Source: Meconema thalassinum
Lineage: Eukaryota; Arthropoda; Insecta; Orthoptera; Tettigoniidae
Assembly: GCA_946902985.2 (NCBI GenBank)
Contig: OX336391.1
Location: 148,317,545-148,381,544 of the forward strand
Direction of reading: 5' to 3'
DNA: 64,000 bases
Below, piece after piece: positions 21,817 to 32,907 of this stretch (position 1 is its first letter; every line of letters begins with the position of its first letter). The notes under the pieces were generated by a model, which was not told the origin of the DNA, ran no database searches, and was given only the letters and a program-made list of their open reading frames with translations. The position numbers and the translations under genes are program-made.

Positions 21817-23948
21817 CACAGTGGTCCGGAATTGAAAAAAAGCGGACAAAAATATTTTCCGCTAAATGAAATGAAATACTTTTGTATAAAACTTTAAATT
21901 AGATGTTACTATTAAGTAAATTTGTCTTAGTACATAAAATTACTTACTTATTCATCCTCTGATACGGATGAGTCGACTTCTTCTTCTTCCCCTTCCTGCT
22001 CCGTCTCGTCCACGGGTATAGACAATAAATTACAAACCTCCTGAGGCAAATGTCCTCTTTTATTCTTCGGTCGACTTCCCGTGCTTGAGATTACTGGATC
22101 AGAGCTTAGCAATAGTCTATGGAACAAGTCAAAATTATTGGAAATTCTTGAGGATTTTCTGGTATGGTCTTCTCTATATTTTCTTACGTCTTGGTTTCTA
22201 GACTCTAAGACCTCTTCTGAAAGTTCTCCAATCGGCAAAATAGCTGCTTCTATAATGAAAGATCCATGGATAAGTATTTTATGGAGTGTTAGAGGCATGT
22301 AACACCACGGATATAGCCGTACATATAAGCTTGCTGTTTCGCAGCAGTAGGAATTGAACTCTGAACTATTAATTTAATGACCAGAGGAAATTGCTTTTAA
22401 AATTATTCCAAAACGAGTTATTAACTCACAGTCTACCCCTGTTATTTCAGATGCTACTTGAGGTTGATCAAAAAACCTTCGGGCAGTGTTGCCATCACTG
22501 GTTGTTCCATATCCAGGCTTCGGAATATCAACTAGAAGACCTAATCTCGTTCTGAATGAGTCTTGCACAATTTTTTCTTACTTTCGAATAAGTCTCGATT
22601 ACCTTCTTTCACGTTCACTTTCCACTTTTTAAAACCCAGGCGGTACGAAATATGCAGGAGACATTCAAAAAATCGAAAGTGGGCGTGTGGAACTGAAATT
22701 CCAAACTCAAGTTGTAAATTGTCGACGAGCTTTTGTGCCACTTATGTAGATTTTTCATCTCTGAAATTTTCGCGCCATTCGTTTGCCCCTTGTTGGTGTA
22801 GTCGTGGTAGCTTCTATTTAGCTTGGCTGATGAATCGTCTCCCTCTGCCCTTAAATTCATAACGGTCGCATAGGCAAGCTCTGATGAAGTGGCACTCTCC
22901 CTTAGGTCTTTAATTTTCCTTATTTTGCTTCTCTCCGTTAGCTCTTGAAATTCTTTTGGAGGACGATCTCGATCTACTGATTTTGCGGAGCCAGGAATGC
23001 TCGGAATTGATATCACAATGTCTGTTTTTAACCAGTCTGAATATTTCTTCAAAAAAAGCAAGTTCTAAGAAGTTACACATTCTCCACCGGTCAACATACG
23101 GCAAAAAGAAAAGGTTCTTATATTATTATACACTGTTTTCTCCACACTGTCGTCAACATTTAATTGGAATTTGTTAAGGAGATATGTTACCACAAACTTT
23201 CCTTGACGCGCGCGAGACTGATTTTTGTTCTCTCGAATCTTGTTAATAAGATCACAACGAAAATTCATTTTTCACTCTTCACAACACACCCAACTACTAC
23301 TAATCAATTACTTCTCGTGATAGAAGATTATTTTGGTTTCATGGCCTCTAGATATCCCATGCGTAGCATAAACAAATGTCTCAACAGGCCCTTATCTCCC
23401 GCGAGTGTTTATCCTCAGAGCGCGCAGTAATGTTCTCTCACTTCTCAATCACGCATCTGGCGGGTTCTGGCGATGAAACCTTTAAGGATATATTCTCCAG
23501 TCTTCATTTTAAAACTTGCATAAATTTCATGGTATACATATGTATACATTTTTTTGTAGGTCAAGCAAAATTTATTTTTCTTGAGAAAATAAAGCACTAT
23601 AAAGATAAGTATAACAGTCCTTATAAGTGATCTGAAATCGAAAATCATGCTATAATCAAATATATCAGATCACAAACTACATACAGATACAGTATTATAG
23701 ACCCCGAGTTTCGTTTTGAAGTTAGAATGATATTTCAAAATTTACTTAATGGAGCGCGGAATTCAGAAACGAAGAGTTATATCACTTTTGTAGTATTATA
23801 TCTGAGAAACACAGAAGCAATTTCCAAAGAAAAAGTGAAATTAATGTACACTGATTAACATACTTCTCTTGGGAGTTGGTTTGGCCTTTCTATTGTAAAG
23901 TTGAAAAATCTATTTTTGTCCGCTTTTTTACGGATCCGGACCACTGTG
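21817..23948 (-). mobile_element. Transib-type DNA transposon, deletion derivative
   Basis: 38-bp terminal inverted repeats at 21817-21854 and 23911-23948 match at 34 of 38 positions. Both start with CACAGTG, and a 5-bp TSD CGACG flanks the element (21812-21816, 23949-23953). CAC-type ends and a CGNCG-type 5-bp TSD are diagnostic of Transib, the superfamily related to RAG1. Internal sequence encodes a degraded minus-strand transposase. Confidence 0.88.
21951..23268 (-). pseudogene. RAG1-like Transib transposase remnant
   Basis: Minus-strand blocks in order are: an N-terminal region (23268-22750, two frames); FFECLLHISYRLGFKKWKVN (about 22680-22620); then, after a frame change, LGLLVDIPKPGYGTTSDGNTARRFF and SEITGVDCELITRF (22550-22400); and finally MPLTLHKILIHGS, LPIGELSEEVLESRNQDVRKYREDHTRK and LLLSSDPVIS (22298-22080). 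These C-terminal blocks are those of the RAG1/Transib core family. Total length is roughly 430 codons. The central catalytic region that should supply two of the three acidic residues appears deleted, so it cannot be active. The deletion is inferred from family layout. Confidence 0.75.
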
Positions 23949-24232
23949 CGACGCCTCGGTTCACGATTACATTTGTCACATCGACGTGGCGCAAGAACAG
24001 CTGCTGCGAGGGCGTTGTTGACGCTAACTACGTCACAGGGTGACAGCCTCTTTCAACCCAAGGTGTTAAGTGCTCAGTATTATAGTTAGTACTGGGAAAG
24101 CAGAGTAGGGTAAGCCACTAATGAGAGAATGGTCAACCTCAACAGTTAAAAATTAATCCTCAATGTTTTTTAAAAGAAAGCTCATATAAAGATCTGTCGA
24201 TAAACACTGAAAGTTTTAAGCACACATATATA

Positions 24233-25323
24233 AAGGGTGTATCAGTAATGACGTGCCAAACGGATACCGGCAATCCGGGCCGCCACACTGAGGACATGTA
24301 CACAGGTCACCCAAAGGTGCCATGCACGTAAACGTGTGTAACTTCTATGCCCATGATCGCGGGTTCAAACCCGGCTGTAGTCGTCAGATTTTTTAAGAGC
24401 GTTTAAAATCCCTTAGTATGCCTTCCTTCGGGGGAAGGAGTAAAGTCGGCGGTCCTATATCATAGATTTATGGCATGAAAAAGAACCTTCCACTAACTAC
24501 AGTTCTGTGAAGCCAACATTTGTAGGTTAGGTTTGACTAATGATCTTAAGTTCCAACTTTCGTCACCGGGCGCTGGTTGCGATGGCATCTAGTAGTAGCG
24601 AAGTTCACAGCTAGGTGTCGTGGATGGTAACATTTGGTGGCGAAAGTAGGAACTACTTGAAATTATCGTTGCAGTCCTCACTTGAATTAAAAACAGATTA
24701 CACACACTAATACAGTCATCACAATTAACACCGGTTATCAGACAGATTCTACACACACCCAAAGTACACGGGGCTACATGACCGCGATATCGCAGCCCCT
24801 AAACTTAGGAACCAACCAAGTGTAACACGACTGGGGTATCCTGGGCACTTATTTATGTTTGTTTACAGTAAATGTGTAAGCATGGATAACGCAAATAAGG
24901 TGTCCTACACGGTTATTGTTTATTTGTTTTTTGTTTTCTGTTTATTTACAGTGAAAGTGTACATTAGTACACAGATAGCACACTAACTGACGACCGAACG
25001 GATCAGAGTTACTGTATAAGTGTGTACAAACTCATAAAAGTTGCTCAACTTGACGGCCACCAACCTCGATACAAACATGGCAACGACGCACGATATTCTG
25101 TATGACTACGCTACCTCCGGACGATAGAGGAACCACAAACACAGCATTGGTCGTCTACATGTTAATGCCCATCCACTCACTGGCTACCTGCCTAAGAGCC
25201 TAGTGTACACATAATACTGTCAATAAGCAATACACGACACAACTAACTAGGCTATTCAGGACGCCCAGTGAAGCTGCTCGGATTGCCGGTGACTGTTTGG
25301 CGCGCTCTCACTAAATCACCCTG
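24233..25323. mobile_element. Tc1/mariner-type non-autonomous element
   Basis: The ends pair as inverted repeats, AAGGGTG...GTGCCAAAC...ACCGGCAATCCG on the left against CAGGGTG...GCGCCAAAC...ACCGGCAATCCG on the right. TA dinucleotides flank them (24231-24232, 25324-25325). No transposase frame is visible inside. A SINE alpha copy occupies 24343-24819. Confidence 0.75.
24343..24819 (+). mobile_element. SINE alpha type I inside the MITE
   Basis: The short TSD gtgtaac is at 24336-24342 and 24820-24826. The copy lacks the first part of the tRNA-like head, starting at TTCTATGCCC before the B box. It runs to the ACCAACC end. Confidence 0.8.
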
Positions 25324-25606
25324 TATATAGCTTTTGTATCCGACGTTGCCTGGATGGCGTCTTAATGTGTTATACAATGTTGCATGTCAAGTATTATTAA
25401 TACAATGTGTACTCACTTTGTTACTAATGGAGCTTAGAACATAGTTCTTCTTATGTCTAATGATGTTCAAGTGGAAGATGACCACTTTCTAAACCTAGTT
25501 CAATAGTATAGTACAAAAAGATACAGTCAGTCTGAGAGACTAGACTTTATATTATTTCAAATGACGCATGCTACAAATGCTACACATGTTAGAAAGGCTC
25601 AGGACG

Positions 25607-25820
25607 GACCCCAGGTGTAAACTCAGACTCAACAGACTCCATTAGCCTTTAACTTAGGCTTCCCGCGCGGAGGCTGCATGACGTCACGCACTCGCCGTCT
25701 CCGTTCGCTTAACGCCAGACCTCAGGAGTAAACTCAAGACTCGGTGCATATGCACTGAAAAACATGATGACGTCATACACGCCGTAACCGTGACGCATAA
25801 CGGTAGACCTAAGCATAACG
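25607..25820. repeat. Degenerate tandem repeat with TGACGTCA palindromes
   Basis: A unit starting GACC(C/T)CAGG(T/A)GTAAACTCA recurs at 25607 and 25718, 111 bp apart. A shorter partial copy starts near 25803. Each of the two main units carries a perfect TGACGTCA octamer (25679-25686, 25768-25775), the consensus CRE. Function is unproven. Confidence 0.45.
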
Positions 25821-26034
25821 ATGAAGTCGACAAGATCATTTGAAATGATAAAGCATGGCTTAGAATACAACGGTTTAGTAGGAGTATTTTGGGGTTTACA
25901 AAATGTGGGAAAATAGAAAGTAGTGGAATAGAAACTTCGTCAAAGTTGACAATGATGCAGGATAATATAAAAAAAGATTTCGTGGACAGAACACAATAAC
26001 ACAATGAGTTAAAATTCAAAATTATTTTATTATC

Positions 26035-26205
26035 GTGTTGGGAGCCATTTTCTCAGTGTTGCCTTAGTAATCGAAATGTAATGTTTTTCAGTCGGTCAAC
26101 ACGATTGTACAAATCCTGAAAATAATTTGCATGAGATAAATAAATACACTTGGATGACCAGTTTTGATCGTCAAGCGATCATCATCAGATCCTTGACACT
26201 TAAAT
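26035..26205 (-). repeat. Solo Penelope terminal-repeat remnant
   Basis: It matches the outer half of the Penelope repeat, including the one-sided extension (TCAGTGTTGCCTTAGTAA) and CAGTCGGTCAACACG. A hammerhead core on the minus strand at 26152-26192 has GAAA changed to AAAA, so it should be dead. A zeta SINE follows directly. Confidence 0.8.
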
Positions 26206-26552
26206 TGCTGTTTTCAAGACCCCGCGGCGCAGTCGTGCGCGTTAAATCATGCACCACGACCGCAAGGGCTGTTGCAGCAAGTGCGGAGATTGCAGGTTCG
26301 AACCCCGGTGCAGACAGTGGCTATTTGAGTGTGCTTTTTCCTAGGGTTTTACCACACTCCCCACAGGAAAATGTCGGGATAGTACCGTACGTAATGTCCC
26401 CCCATCTCTGTCCCTCATACAATTACACACAAACTACTACAGTCATCACAGGAATACAGGTTATCTGACACGCTCAACACACACCCAACTACACGGAGCT
26501 GATGACCAAGATGACCCAAGCCCCTCAAATGAATTAACAACAATGACAATGA
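26206..26552 (+). mobile_element. tRNA-derived SINE (family zeta)
   Basis: The head has B box GGTTCGAACCC at about 26296-26306. The 3' part reads ACAGGTTATCTGACACGC, then CCCAAGCCCCTCAAATGAAT and an AACAACAA tail. A divergent inverted copy is at 43640-43896. Confidence 0.75.
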
Positions 26553-26977
26553 TTTTTACATGGGGTCATTATCATACTCTAAATTACTGCAATAAGCATA
26601 GCACTTATTTAGTATTTATTTCTTAATACGCCCACCTTTATTTTGAGACACAAGCGCAACAAAAATCCCAGTATTTTCATAACGTTGGAATAGGGAGCAT
26701 TGGAAAATCACTTGAAGCGGAACTGAAGGATTCGAAAACACCTGTCACCGGGTTCAAGGAACTTGGACACATTGCCCGGTGTTTCGACGCACTAAACTAT
26801 TCTGATCGGTTACAACAAGCTTAAACAAGGAAACACGGTCATAGATTGTACAAGACAAACAGGACTTCCTTACGAAGTCGGATATTGATTAAATAAACCG
26901 CAAAGGAAGAGTGTCATGATAGCATTGGTTCTACATCACCAGCGTCGTGTCATGTATAACTATAGAAAAGAAGTAGG

Positions 26978-27486
26978 TTGGTTGGTTGGTCCCTTAGTTT
27001 AGGGGTTGCGATAACGCGGTCATGAAGCCCCGTGTACTTAGGGTGTGTGTAGAATTTTCCTGATAAACGGTGTTAATTGTAATGGCTGTATAGTGTGTAT
27101 TATCTGTGATTCAGGTAAGGACTGCAGACGGTCAATTTTCAAGTAGTTCCTACTTCTGCTACCAAATGCTACCGTTCACGACACCTAGCTTCGGACTTGG
27201 CTACTAGATGCCATTGCATACAGCATCAGGCGGCGAACGTTGGGACTAATGAAGCGTTATCAATTCTAACGTACAAATGTTGGCTTCACACATGTGTAGT
27301 TAGTGGAAGGTTCTTTCTCTTGCCATAAATCTATGACATGAGACCGCCGGCTTTATTTCCCCTCCAAAGGAAGGCATACTGAGGGATTTTTAACGCTCTT
27401 AAAAAATCCGACGACTTCGGCCAGGTTTGAACCCGCGATCTTGGGCATAGATGCTCAGCATGCTACCAACTACGCCACTGAAGCAG
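26978..27486 (-). mobile_element. SINE alpha type I, inverted
   Basis: It runs from the GGTTGGTTGGT end through the alpha body to a tRNA-like head ending ACGCCACTGAAGC at about 27484. The B box on the minus strand, GGTTCAAACCT, is near 27423-27433. Confidence 0.8.
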
Positions 27487-28146
27487 ATACTTACTTATAG
27501 AGATGTGCTTGCTCTTCTGTGGTTCAAGAAGAGAGAAATGGATAGTAACTGCCGAGCCGTAAATTGAGGCAAACGCTCATTTCACATTTTTTTAAAATTT
27601 GTATCCAATAAAAAGGAAGAACCACTTTGAAAGCGATATCGTGTCGTCAGAATATTTCGTCTTCCAGTGCATTTCGTGATCCAAGTTGTTACGATTCATG
27701 TTTAAAATTATATCAGGCACAACAGCGTCTTCGTTACTACTGAAGCGATAAATTCCCTTGAAGTTGAACATCAAGGAAGCATATCTTAAGACGGAAAACA
27801 AAACTGCGAACGTATCTCTTCTTTGTAGACACAAGAGCTGCCAAGAGCTCTCGAGCGAGCAATGTGAGTTATGAAAAGGTCCGAGAATGCATGGCCCAAC
27901 AGGGCTAATATATAGCATCATTCCACACGAGAGGCTTCGCAACGATAGTACAAGGGAAGAAGGGTTGCCACACTTGTAAATGTAAATTCTAGTACAACCT
28001 CCTCCCCAACAGCGCAAGTTCACGTGAATTGTAAGCTTAATTTAACACTCCGTACTCTGAGGCACTGGATTTCACGGTAGTTTGGTGTTGGTAACCCTCA
28101 CAACCTCCCGCTGTTGTGACTAATCTTTGATCTTGATACTGATTTT
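27487..28146. other. Unassigned intergenic sequence
   Basis: The longest frame (27592-28023 minus, 143 codons) has no recognisable domain. It is not called as a gene. Confidence 0.35.
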
Positions 28147-28155
28147 CCTCAACAA

Positions 28156-28157
<2 letters not shown>

Positions 28158-28188
<31 letters not shown>

Positions 28189-28547
28189 TCGTATGGCCTC
28201 GGATGCCGGGTGCAAGCTTTGTAATTTGACACCCAGAGGGTAGCTTGCATGTCGAATTTCGTTGTTCCTTGAATCACTATGAAAGTCAAGGAAGTTAGAT
28301 ATCTAAGCTCCTTGAACATTACAGCGCTTTCTAGAAGAGAAATGAGGAACTTTGTGTTGGCGGAAACTCCCGAGATAAACTTTGCCATTATGAACACGGC
28401 CTACTGAATTCAAATGGTTTCTTTGACATGCCAACATCGTATGACATGCGTGCCGTATTTTTTTTGCCTTTCAAAAATAACTTACTACGGCCAGGAGCGA
28501 ACCTGCAATCTTGGGGTTAGTAGACAGACACGCTATCCACTCACCCA
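28158..28547 (-). mobile_element. tRNA-derived SINE (family beta)
   Basis: TSD cctcaacaagt occurs at 28147-28157 and 28548-28558. On the minus strand: tRNA-like head (GGTGGGTGAGTGG), B box GGTTCGCTCCT, body with CCCGAGATTAATTTTGCC-like sequence, end GGCCATACGAT and (ATT)n tail. Confidence 0.87.
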
Positions 28548-28767
28548 CCTCAACAAGTTCTATTTCAAAATGTATTCAGTGTCCCAGTACACGGGTTTTA
28601 TACGGCGTTATGTCGAACTAAGGAGCGTGATTGAACCTATTTTACAGATGAATCCGAATTAGCGTTCTTCTCTTCCCAAAAACTCTTCATTCTCTCACTA
28701 TGATATTTCTTCTTTTCTGCTGTCCATGCAGTGGTAGCTCTCATCCGTGGGTTTGCAGCAAAATGAT

Positions 28768-29081
28768 ATCGACAGCAGTGGCTACGCTGGCTAAAGTGCA
28801 GCGTTAGGTCATGGGGCCAAGCTATCTGCTAACTCGGTAGAAGCTTGGGTTCGTGCCCCACCGTCGACCGTCCTTGAAATGGTTTTCCGTGGTTTCCCAT
28901 TTTCAACACCAGGCAAATGCTGGGACGGTACCTTCTGACAGGCCACGGCCGCTTCCTTTCACATCCTTGCCCAGTTTCAATAATCTTCATCCATTGCATC
29001 TCTCATCCTGACGCGCAGGTCGGCCACGGACGTCGACTAGAAAGACCTGCACTCGTCCTCTCAGGAGGCCACATGACAAAA
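28768..29081 (+). mobile_element. tRNA-derived SINE (family delta)
   Basis: The TSD aaaatgat is at 28760-28767 and 29082-29089. The head has A box TGGCTACGCTGG and B box GGTTCGTGCCC. It ends CTCAGGAGGCCACATGAC plus an A run. The second full copy is at 34772-35088. Confidence 0.82.
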
Positions 29082-29789
29082 AAAATGATGTTCCTTCACC
29101 AACAATCTGAACCTAGGCCAGTCCCATAACATTTCGTCTGTTACGTTGATTTCTTGAAGGTCATTTTCATATTTCTATTGTAAAGCTATTCTTGGCTTTT
29201 AATGAAGAGTCTTGATTAAATATATTTTTAGTAAGTCTTTCACTATCCATTCTTTGATTATGTACATAAAATTGAGTCGTCCAGTTGCAAAACTCATTTA
29301 ATCCTCTTGTGAATAAGGGTCATGTCTAGAGACACGATTTTATGGTGTATCGCGAAAATGCGAAATGTGTTTATATGTGCATCAAAGGTGTTTTAAATGT
29401 GTGTTTAATATTGTTTGATCATAAAGCACTGAATTTGTTCTCACGACTAAACGCGAAATTCCACCTTATTTGCGATGTACGTCCGTATTTGCGACATATC
29501 ACGAAATCGGCTTATTTATTTTATCTCTACACGATTTGGTGCGATATCGCGAGCCTTCAGTGGTTTTCACCTTGTTAGCATTGCTGGTAGAACCCAATTC
29601 AAATGTATTTTTAAGTGTTTAAAGCCTAAGCTTATCCTAACATCACGTAGCAGGAAATTACTACACTGTTTCAATATTGGCTATCCTGTCGTACTGGGAG
29701 ACAAGTGAGAGAGTTGGGCCGCGCATTGCTGACCACGTGGGTGCGCTGTGATTTGTAGTTGAAATTTCTATTTCTAATGTGAATTCGCA

Positions 29790-30218
29790 ATGCCGAAAAT
29801 AACGACGTGTTTTGATAGGGCTGACGAGTTTAAAGACGAAGGCTATCATGTTTTCGATGCGCGGCAGAAGATAGTTATGTGCAAATTCTGCAACATTAGA
29901 CTAGATTGGAAGCGTCGCGATTCATGTGTGAAACACAACTTAAGTGAAAATCACAAAAAGAAGAAAAGGATTTTGTCTGAAGGAGGTACCAAAAGACAGA
30001 TATCAGTTCAAGAGGCGGTCGGGAATGCCAAAAAAGTGAGAAATGACTCCGACGAATTTGTAATGTCAACAGTGGAGGCCTTTTTGAGTGGCAACATTCC
30101 TTTAGAAAAGCTACATCATCCAACAATGAAGGATTGGATGAACAAACATATACCAGGCGAGTTTTTTTTTTCGGATGCCGCTACACTTACCAGTATCCCG
30201 CAGTCCCACTTTTCGTAG
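29790..30218 (+). CDS. hAT transposase, N-terminal block with BED-type zinc finger
   Basis: The 142-codon frame starts with an ATG in a plausible context. A C2H2 BED-like finger spans residues 31-57 (MCKFCNIRLDW...CVKHNLSENHKKKK), resembling the CGGBP1-type DNA-binding finger. The end, MKDWMNKHIPGEFFFSDAATL, matches the segment that precedes the catalytic core in hAT proteins. A TAG follows shortly after. The frame should join the block beginning near 30513, by splicing or, originally, by a continuous frame; I could not find a donor that keeps phase. Confidence 0.82.
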   Translation: MPKITTCFDRADEFKDEGYHVFDARQKIVMCKFCNIRLDWKRRDSCVKHNLSENHKKKKRILSEGGTKRQISVQEAVGNAKKVRNDSDEFVMSTVEAFLSGNIPLEKLHHPTMKDWMNKHIPGEFFFSDAATLTSIPQSHFS

Positions 30219-30515
30219 CGATAAAAATAATAATAGGTGGAAAGACGTAGTTTTATGTAACGAATTTTATCAGGGAGGGAAGGTAATTCTTTACGATTGT
30301 CGAGAATCCACCAACCCGCCGTGACATTTACAGCTGAAAGTTTTGCAGCCACCATGGAAACGTGATGTGGGATACTAGAAAGTGTAGTAATGACTTAGTT
30401 TACTTTTAAATACTTTTAAGTTCATATCATAAACAACAAATAAGTCTGTTTATTAATATTTTAAATTAAAATGATTTGCTTGCTAATAGATTTTTTCATT
30501 ACACTGTTTTAGGAA

Positions 30516-31919
30516 GTGGAAATTTTCCCACAGCTGACTGGTTACGAAAGAAATATTTGCCCCTATTACATCAAGAAAAAAGAAGAATCAAGTAGTGAGA
30601 AATTAAAGAGTCAGCATGTTATTCTACACTGTGATGAAACCACAGATAGGATGGGTCGAGCCGTGTTCATTGTGCTATTTAGAACTCTTCCCAAGGGTAG
30701 TAGCGAGACTCCTAAAGTGCTAGTAGGTGTTGTCCTAAAGCTTCAGAATGTTAACTCGCAGGAATTTTCTCAAGCCATAGTGGAGGTTATTAAGAGACAT
30801 AAACTTGAATACAAAAATATCATAGGTATTTCAACAGATGGTGCACGATATATGAAAAAGTGTGTGCAAACTTTACAAGGTTTGATATCGGACAACCTTC
30901 TTCACATTGAGTGTTGGGCACACAAGCTGGATTTAGTAGAAGGAATCTGGCCGAAGAAACTTCATCGTGTGAATGAGTGTGTTACCAAAACAAAGCAAGC
31001 TTTTCTTACTACAAGAAAACGGAAGCATAGGTATATTAGGCTCTTGCAGCAGAAGTATGGTGCAGGAGAAAAGGATATAAAGCTCTTTCCCTCACCAGTT
31101 ATCACAAGGTGGAATACGTGGTTCACATCAGTTTCCTACTTGGCAGACTATGTCATGGACTTGGTTCAGTATTTTAAAACAGTGGAAAATGATGCTGAAA
31201 GTGTTAAATACTTTCAAAAATTAAGTGAAAGTGAAGTAAAATCAATTTTGTGTGAGGCAATTTTTGTGAAAGAACACTGTGCCTCAACTTCTGAAAAGAT
31301 AACTTGCTTCGAGGGTTCTAATTATGCTTTGGCACATAAAGTTGTTCCAATGGTAAATGAACTCATTTCTGAGTACACGGTTATCGAAAAACTAGTGATG
31401 AAACCAGTCACATTGAAGGCATTGAATGAACTATCAAGCGATAGAAAGAAAAGTGCTGAAAAAAGGTTCGTAGCCCTTGCCAATGCATGTCACACAAAAC
31501 TCTCAGATATGCTGGCAAAAGACTCTGCTCATGAGATTTTTAATTCACTCTCCTCACTGTTTCATCTGCCCCTGCTAAGAACTGTGAACATAGAGTCATC
31601 TCTCTTCAACAAGATAGAGAAAATCCCCCTTTTTGCTGGAGTGAATTCTCATGACTTTTTGAAGTTCTACATTCAACTGCAAATCACCTGTAAATCTTTT
31701 TCATGTAGTGACGGTAATGTAGTTGAAGATGTATTGAAGGGAATGTTAGAGGAATATCCTATAGCTGTGAAATGTCTTCAATCTCTGTACATTTCCATTT
31801 CAAATGTTGTCAGTGAAAGGGCCCTTTCTGCCTACAATGATATTTTGTCTGACAAGCGTACCAACCTGTCAAATGACAACATAGAAACATTACTGAGTTA
31901 CTACTTCAACAGCAAATGA
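30516..31919 (+). CDS. hAT transposase, catalytic and dimerisation block
   Basis: The 467-codon uninterrupted frame follows a good acceptor (pyrimidine-rich TTTTAG at 30507-30512, then GAA GTG). Early residues PQLTGYERNICPYY lead into the first catalytic Asp at HCDETTDRMGR. The second appears in GISTDGARYMKK followed by HIECWAHKLDL. The C-terminal dimerisation motif reads ISNVVSERALSAYNDILSDKRTNLSNDNIETLL, with the expected Glu in ERALS. It is the cut-and-paste enzyme acting on the 21-bp ends. The listed start is a GTG, so translation from this block alone is doubtful; it probably depends on the upstream exon. Confidence 0.85.
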   Translation: MEIFPQLTGYERNICPYYIKKKEESSSEKLKSQHVILHCDETTDRMGRAVFIVLFRTLPKGSSETPKVLVGVVLKLQNVNSQEFSQAIVEVIKRHKLEYKNIIGISTDGARYMKKCVQTLQGLISDNLLHIECWAHKLDLVEGIWPKKLHRVNECVTKTKQAFLTTRKRKHRYIRLLQQKYGAGEKDIKLFPSPVITRWNTWFTSVSYLADYVMDLVQYFKTVENDAESVKYFQKLSESEVKSILCEAIFVKEHCASTSEKITCFEGSNYALAHKVVPMVNELISEYTVIEKLVMKPVTLKALNELSSDRKKSAEKRFVALANACHTKLSDMLAKDSAHEIFNSLSSLFHLPLLRTVNIESSLFNKIEKIPLFAGVNSHDFLKFYIQLQITCKSFSCSDGNVVEDVLKGMLEEYPIAVKCLQSLYISISNVVSERALSAYNDILSDKRTNLSNDNIETLLSYYFNSK

Positions 31920-32128
31920 ATACTGTAAACCAAGCCATACTTAGTGTGCTTGTTGTTTCCTTCATTGCAACATAAGGCAAACGTATGTATATAGTCTAGT
32001 AAACCGTTTTTCTACACCGTAAGCAATGGCATTTATTCACCGCTTTTATCCCGCTTTGCCCTTAGTTTTTACACCGCTATTGTGGTTTTTTATTCACCAT
32101 AAAATCGTGTCTCTAGTCATGTCATAAA

Positions 32129-32690
32129 ATTATTTATTTATTTTATTTTATTTTATTTTATATTGTTTTATTTTGTTTTGTTTAATTTAATTTTATTTTG
32201 TTTTGTTTTGATTTTGTTTTGTTTTATCTTATTTCGTTTTATTTTATTTTAAATTGGTTTGTTTAGTTTTTTGTTTTGCTTTTTGTTTTGTTTTATTTTG
32301 TTTTGTTTATTTTGTTTTGTTTTATTTTGTTTTGTTTTAATTTGATTTTGTTTTAATAATATTTTGTTTTGTTTTATTTTGATTTTCCAGAAAACAAACA
32401 TAAAACCAAAAACAAAAAACACGAAGGAAAAAGCAAAATTCAACAACAAAACAAAAGCAGAACACAAAAAACAAGAAACACAAAGCAAAAAGAAATTTTT
32501 TTAAAAAAAAGCAAAAGCAGAAAACAAACACAAAACCTAAACCAAGAAAGAAAAGCAAAAAGTAAAATTCAAACCACAAAGCAAACACAAATCCAAAAAC
32601 CAAAAACACAAAGCAAAAAGAAAAAAGTAGAAAAAACAAACACAAAAGATAAGCGAGGCAAGGTCCAGAGAAACGTTTCTCATGAAAATG
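32129..32690. repeat. Pentanucleotide TTTTR tract switching to A-rich strand
   Basis: TTTTA/TTTTG pentamers run from 32129 to about 32388. The strand then switches abruptly to AAAAC/CAAAA-type A-rich sequence to about 32690. The two arms are roughly complementary. Open frames here are low-complexity artefacts. Confidence 0.8.
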
Positions 32691-32907
32691 AATCTTATTC
32701 ACAAGTGGTTTAAACGAGTTTTGAAACTGGACGTCTCAATTGTAATCCTCTTTTTCTAACAGTTGCTGTATTTTCTCGAAATGTCGGTATAACTCGTGAG
32801 ACCTATTTTTCATCCAACTATTCACACACGGCCAAAGATTTTCCTGAGGATTTTCCCTACTTGTCTCTCTTGTTTTTTTTTTTAAATCTTTAGTTAGTGA
32901 TCTGCCT

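Larger units (their letters stand above)
29327..32115 (+). mobile_element. hAT DNA transposon, complete ends
   Basis: Perfect 21-bp terminal inverted repeats beginning TAGAGACACGATTTTATGG (29327-29347, 32095-32115) are flanked by a perfect 8-bp TSD, GTCATGTC (29319-29326, 32116-32123). The element is 2789 bp and carries a two-block transposase on the plus strand. Eight-bp TSDs are diagnostic of hAT. Confidence 0.95.

Noticed and set aside
27592..28023. 143-codon minus-strand frame
   Set aside because: No recognisable domain; composition and lack of context suggest chance.
32249..32713. Frames of 79-121 codons rich in Phe/Lys/Asn
   Set aside because: They are translations of the TTTTR pentanucleotide tract and show no domain structure.
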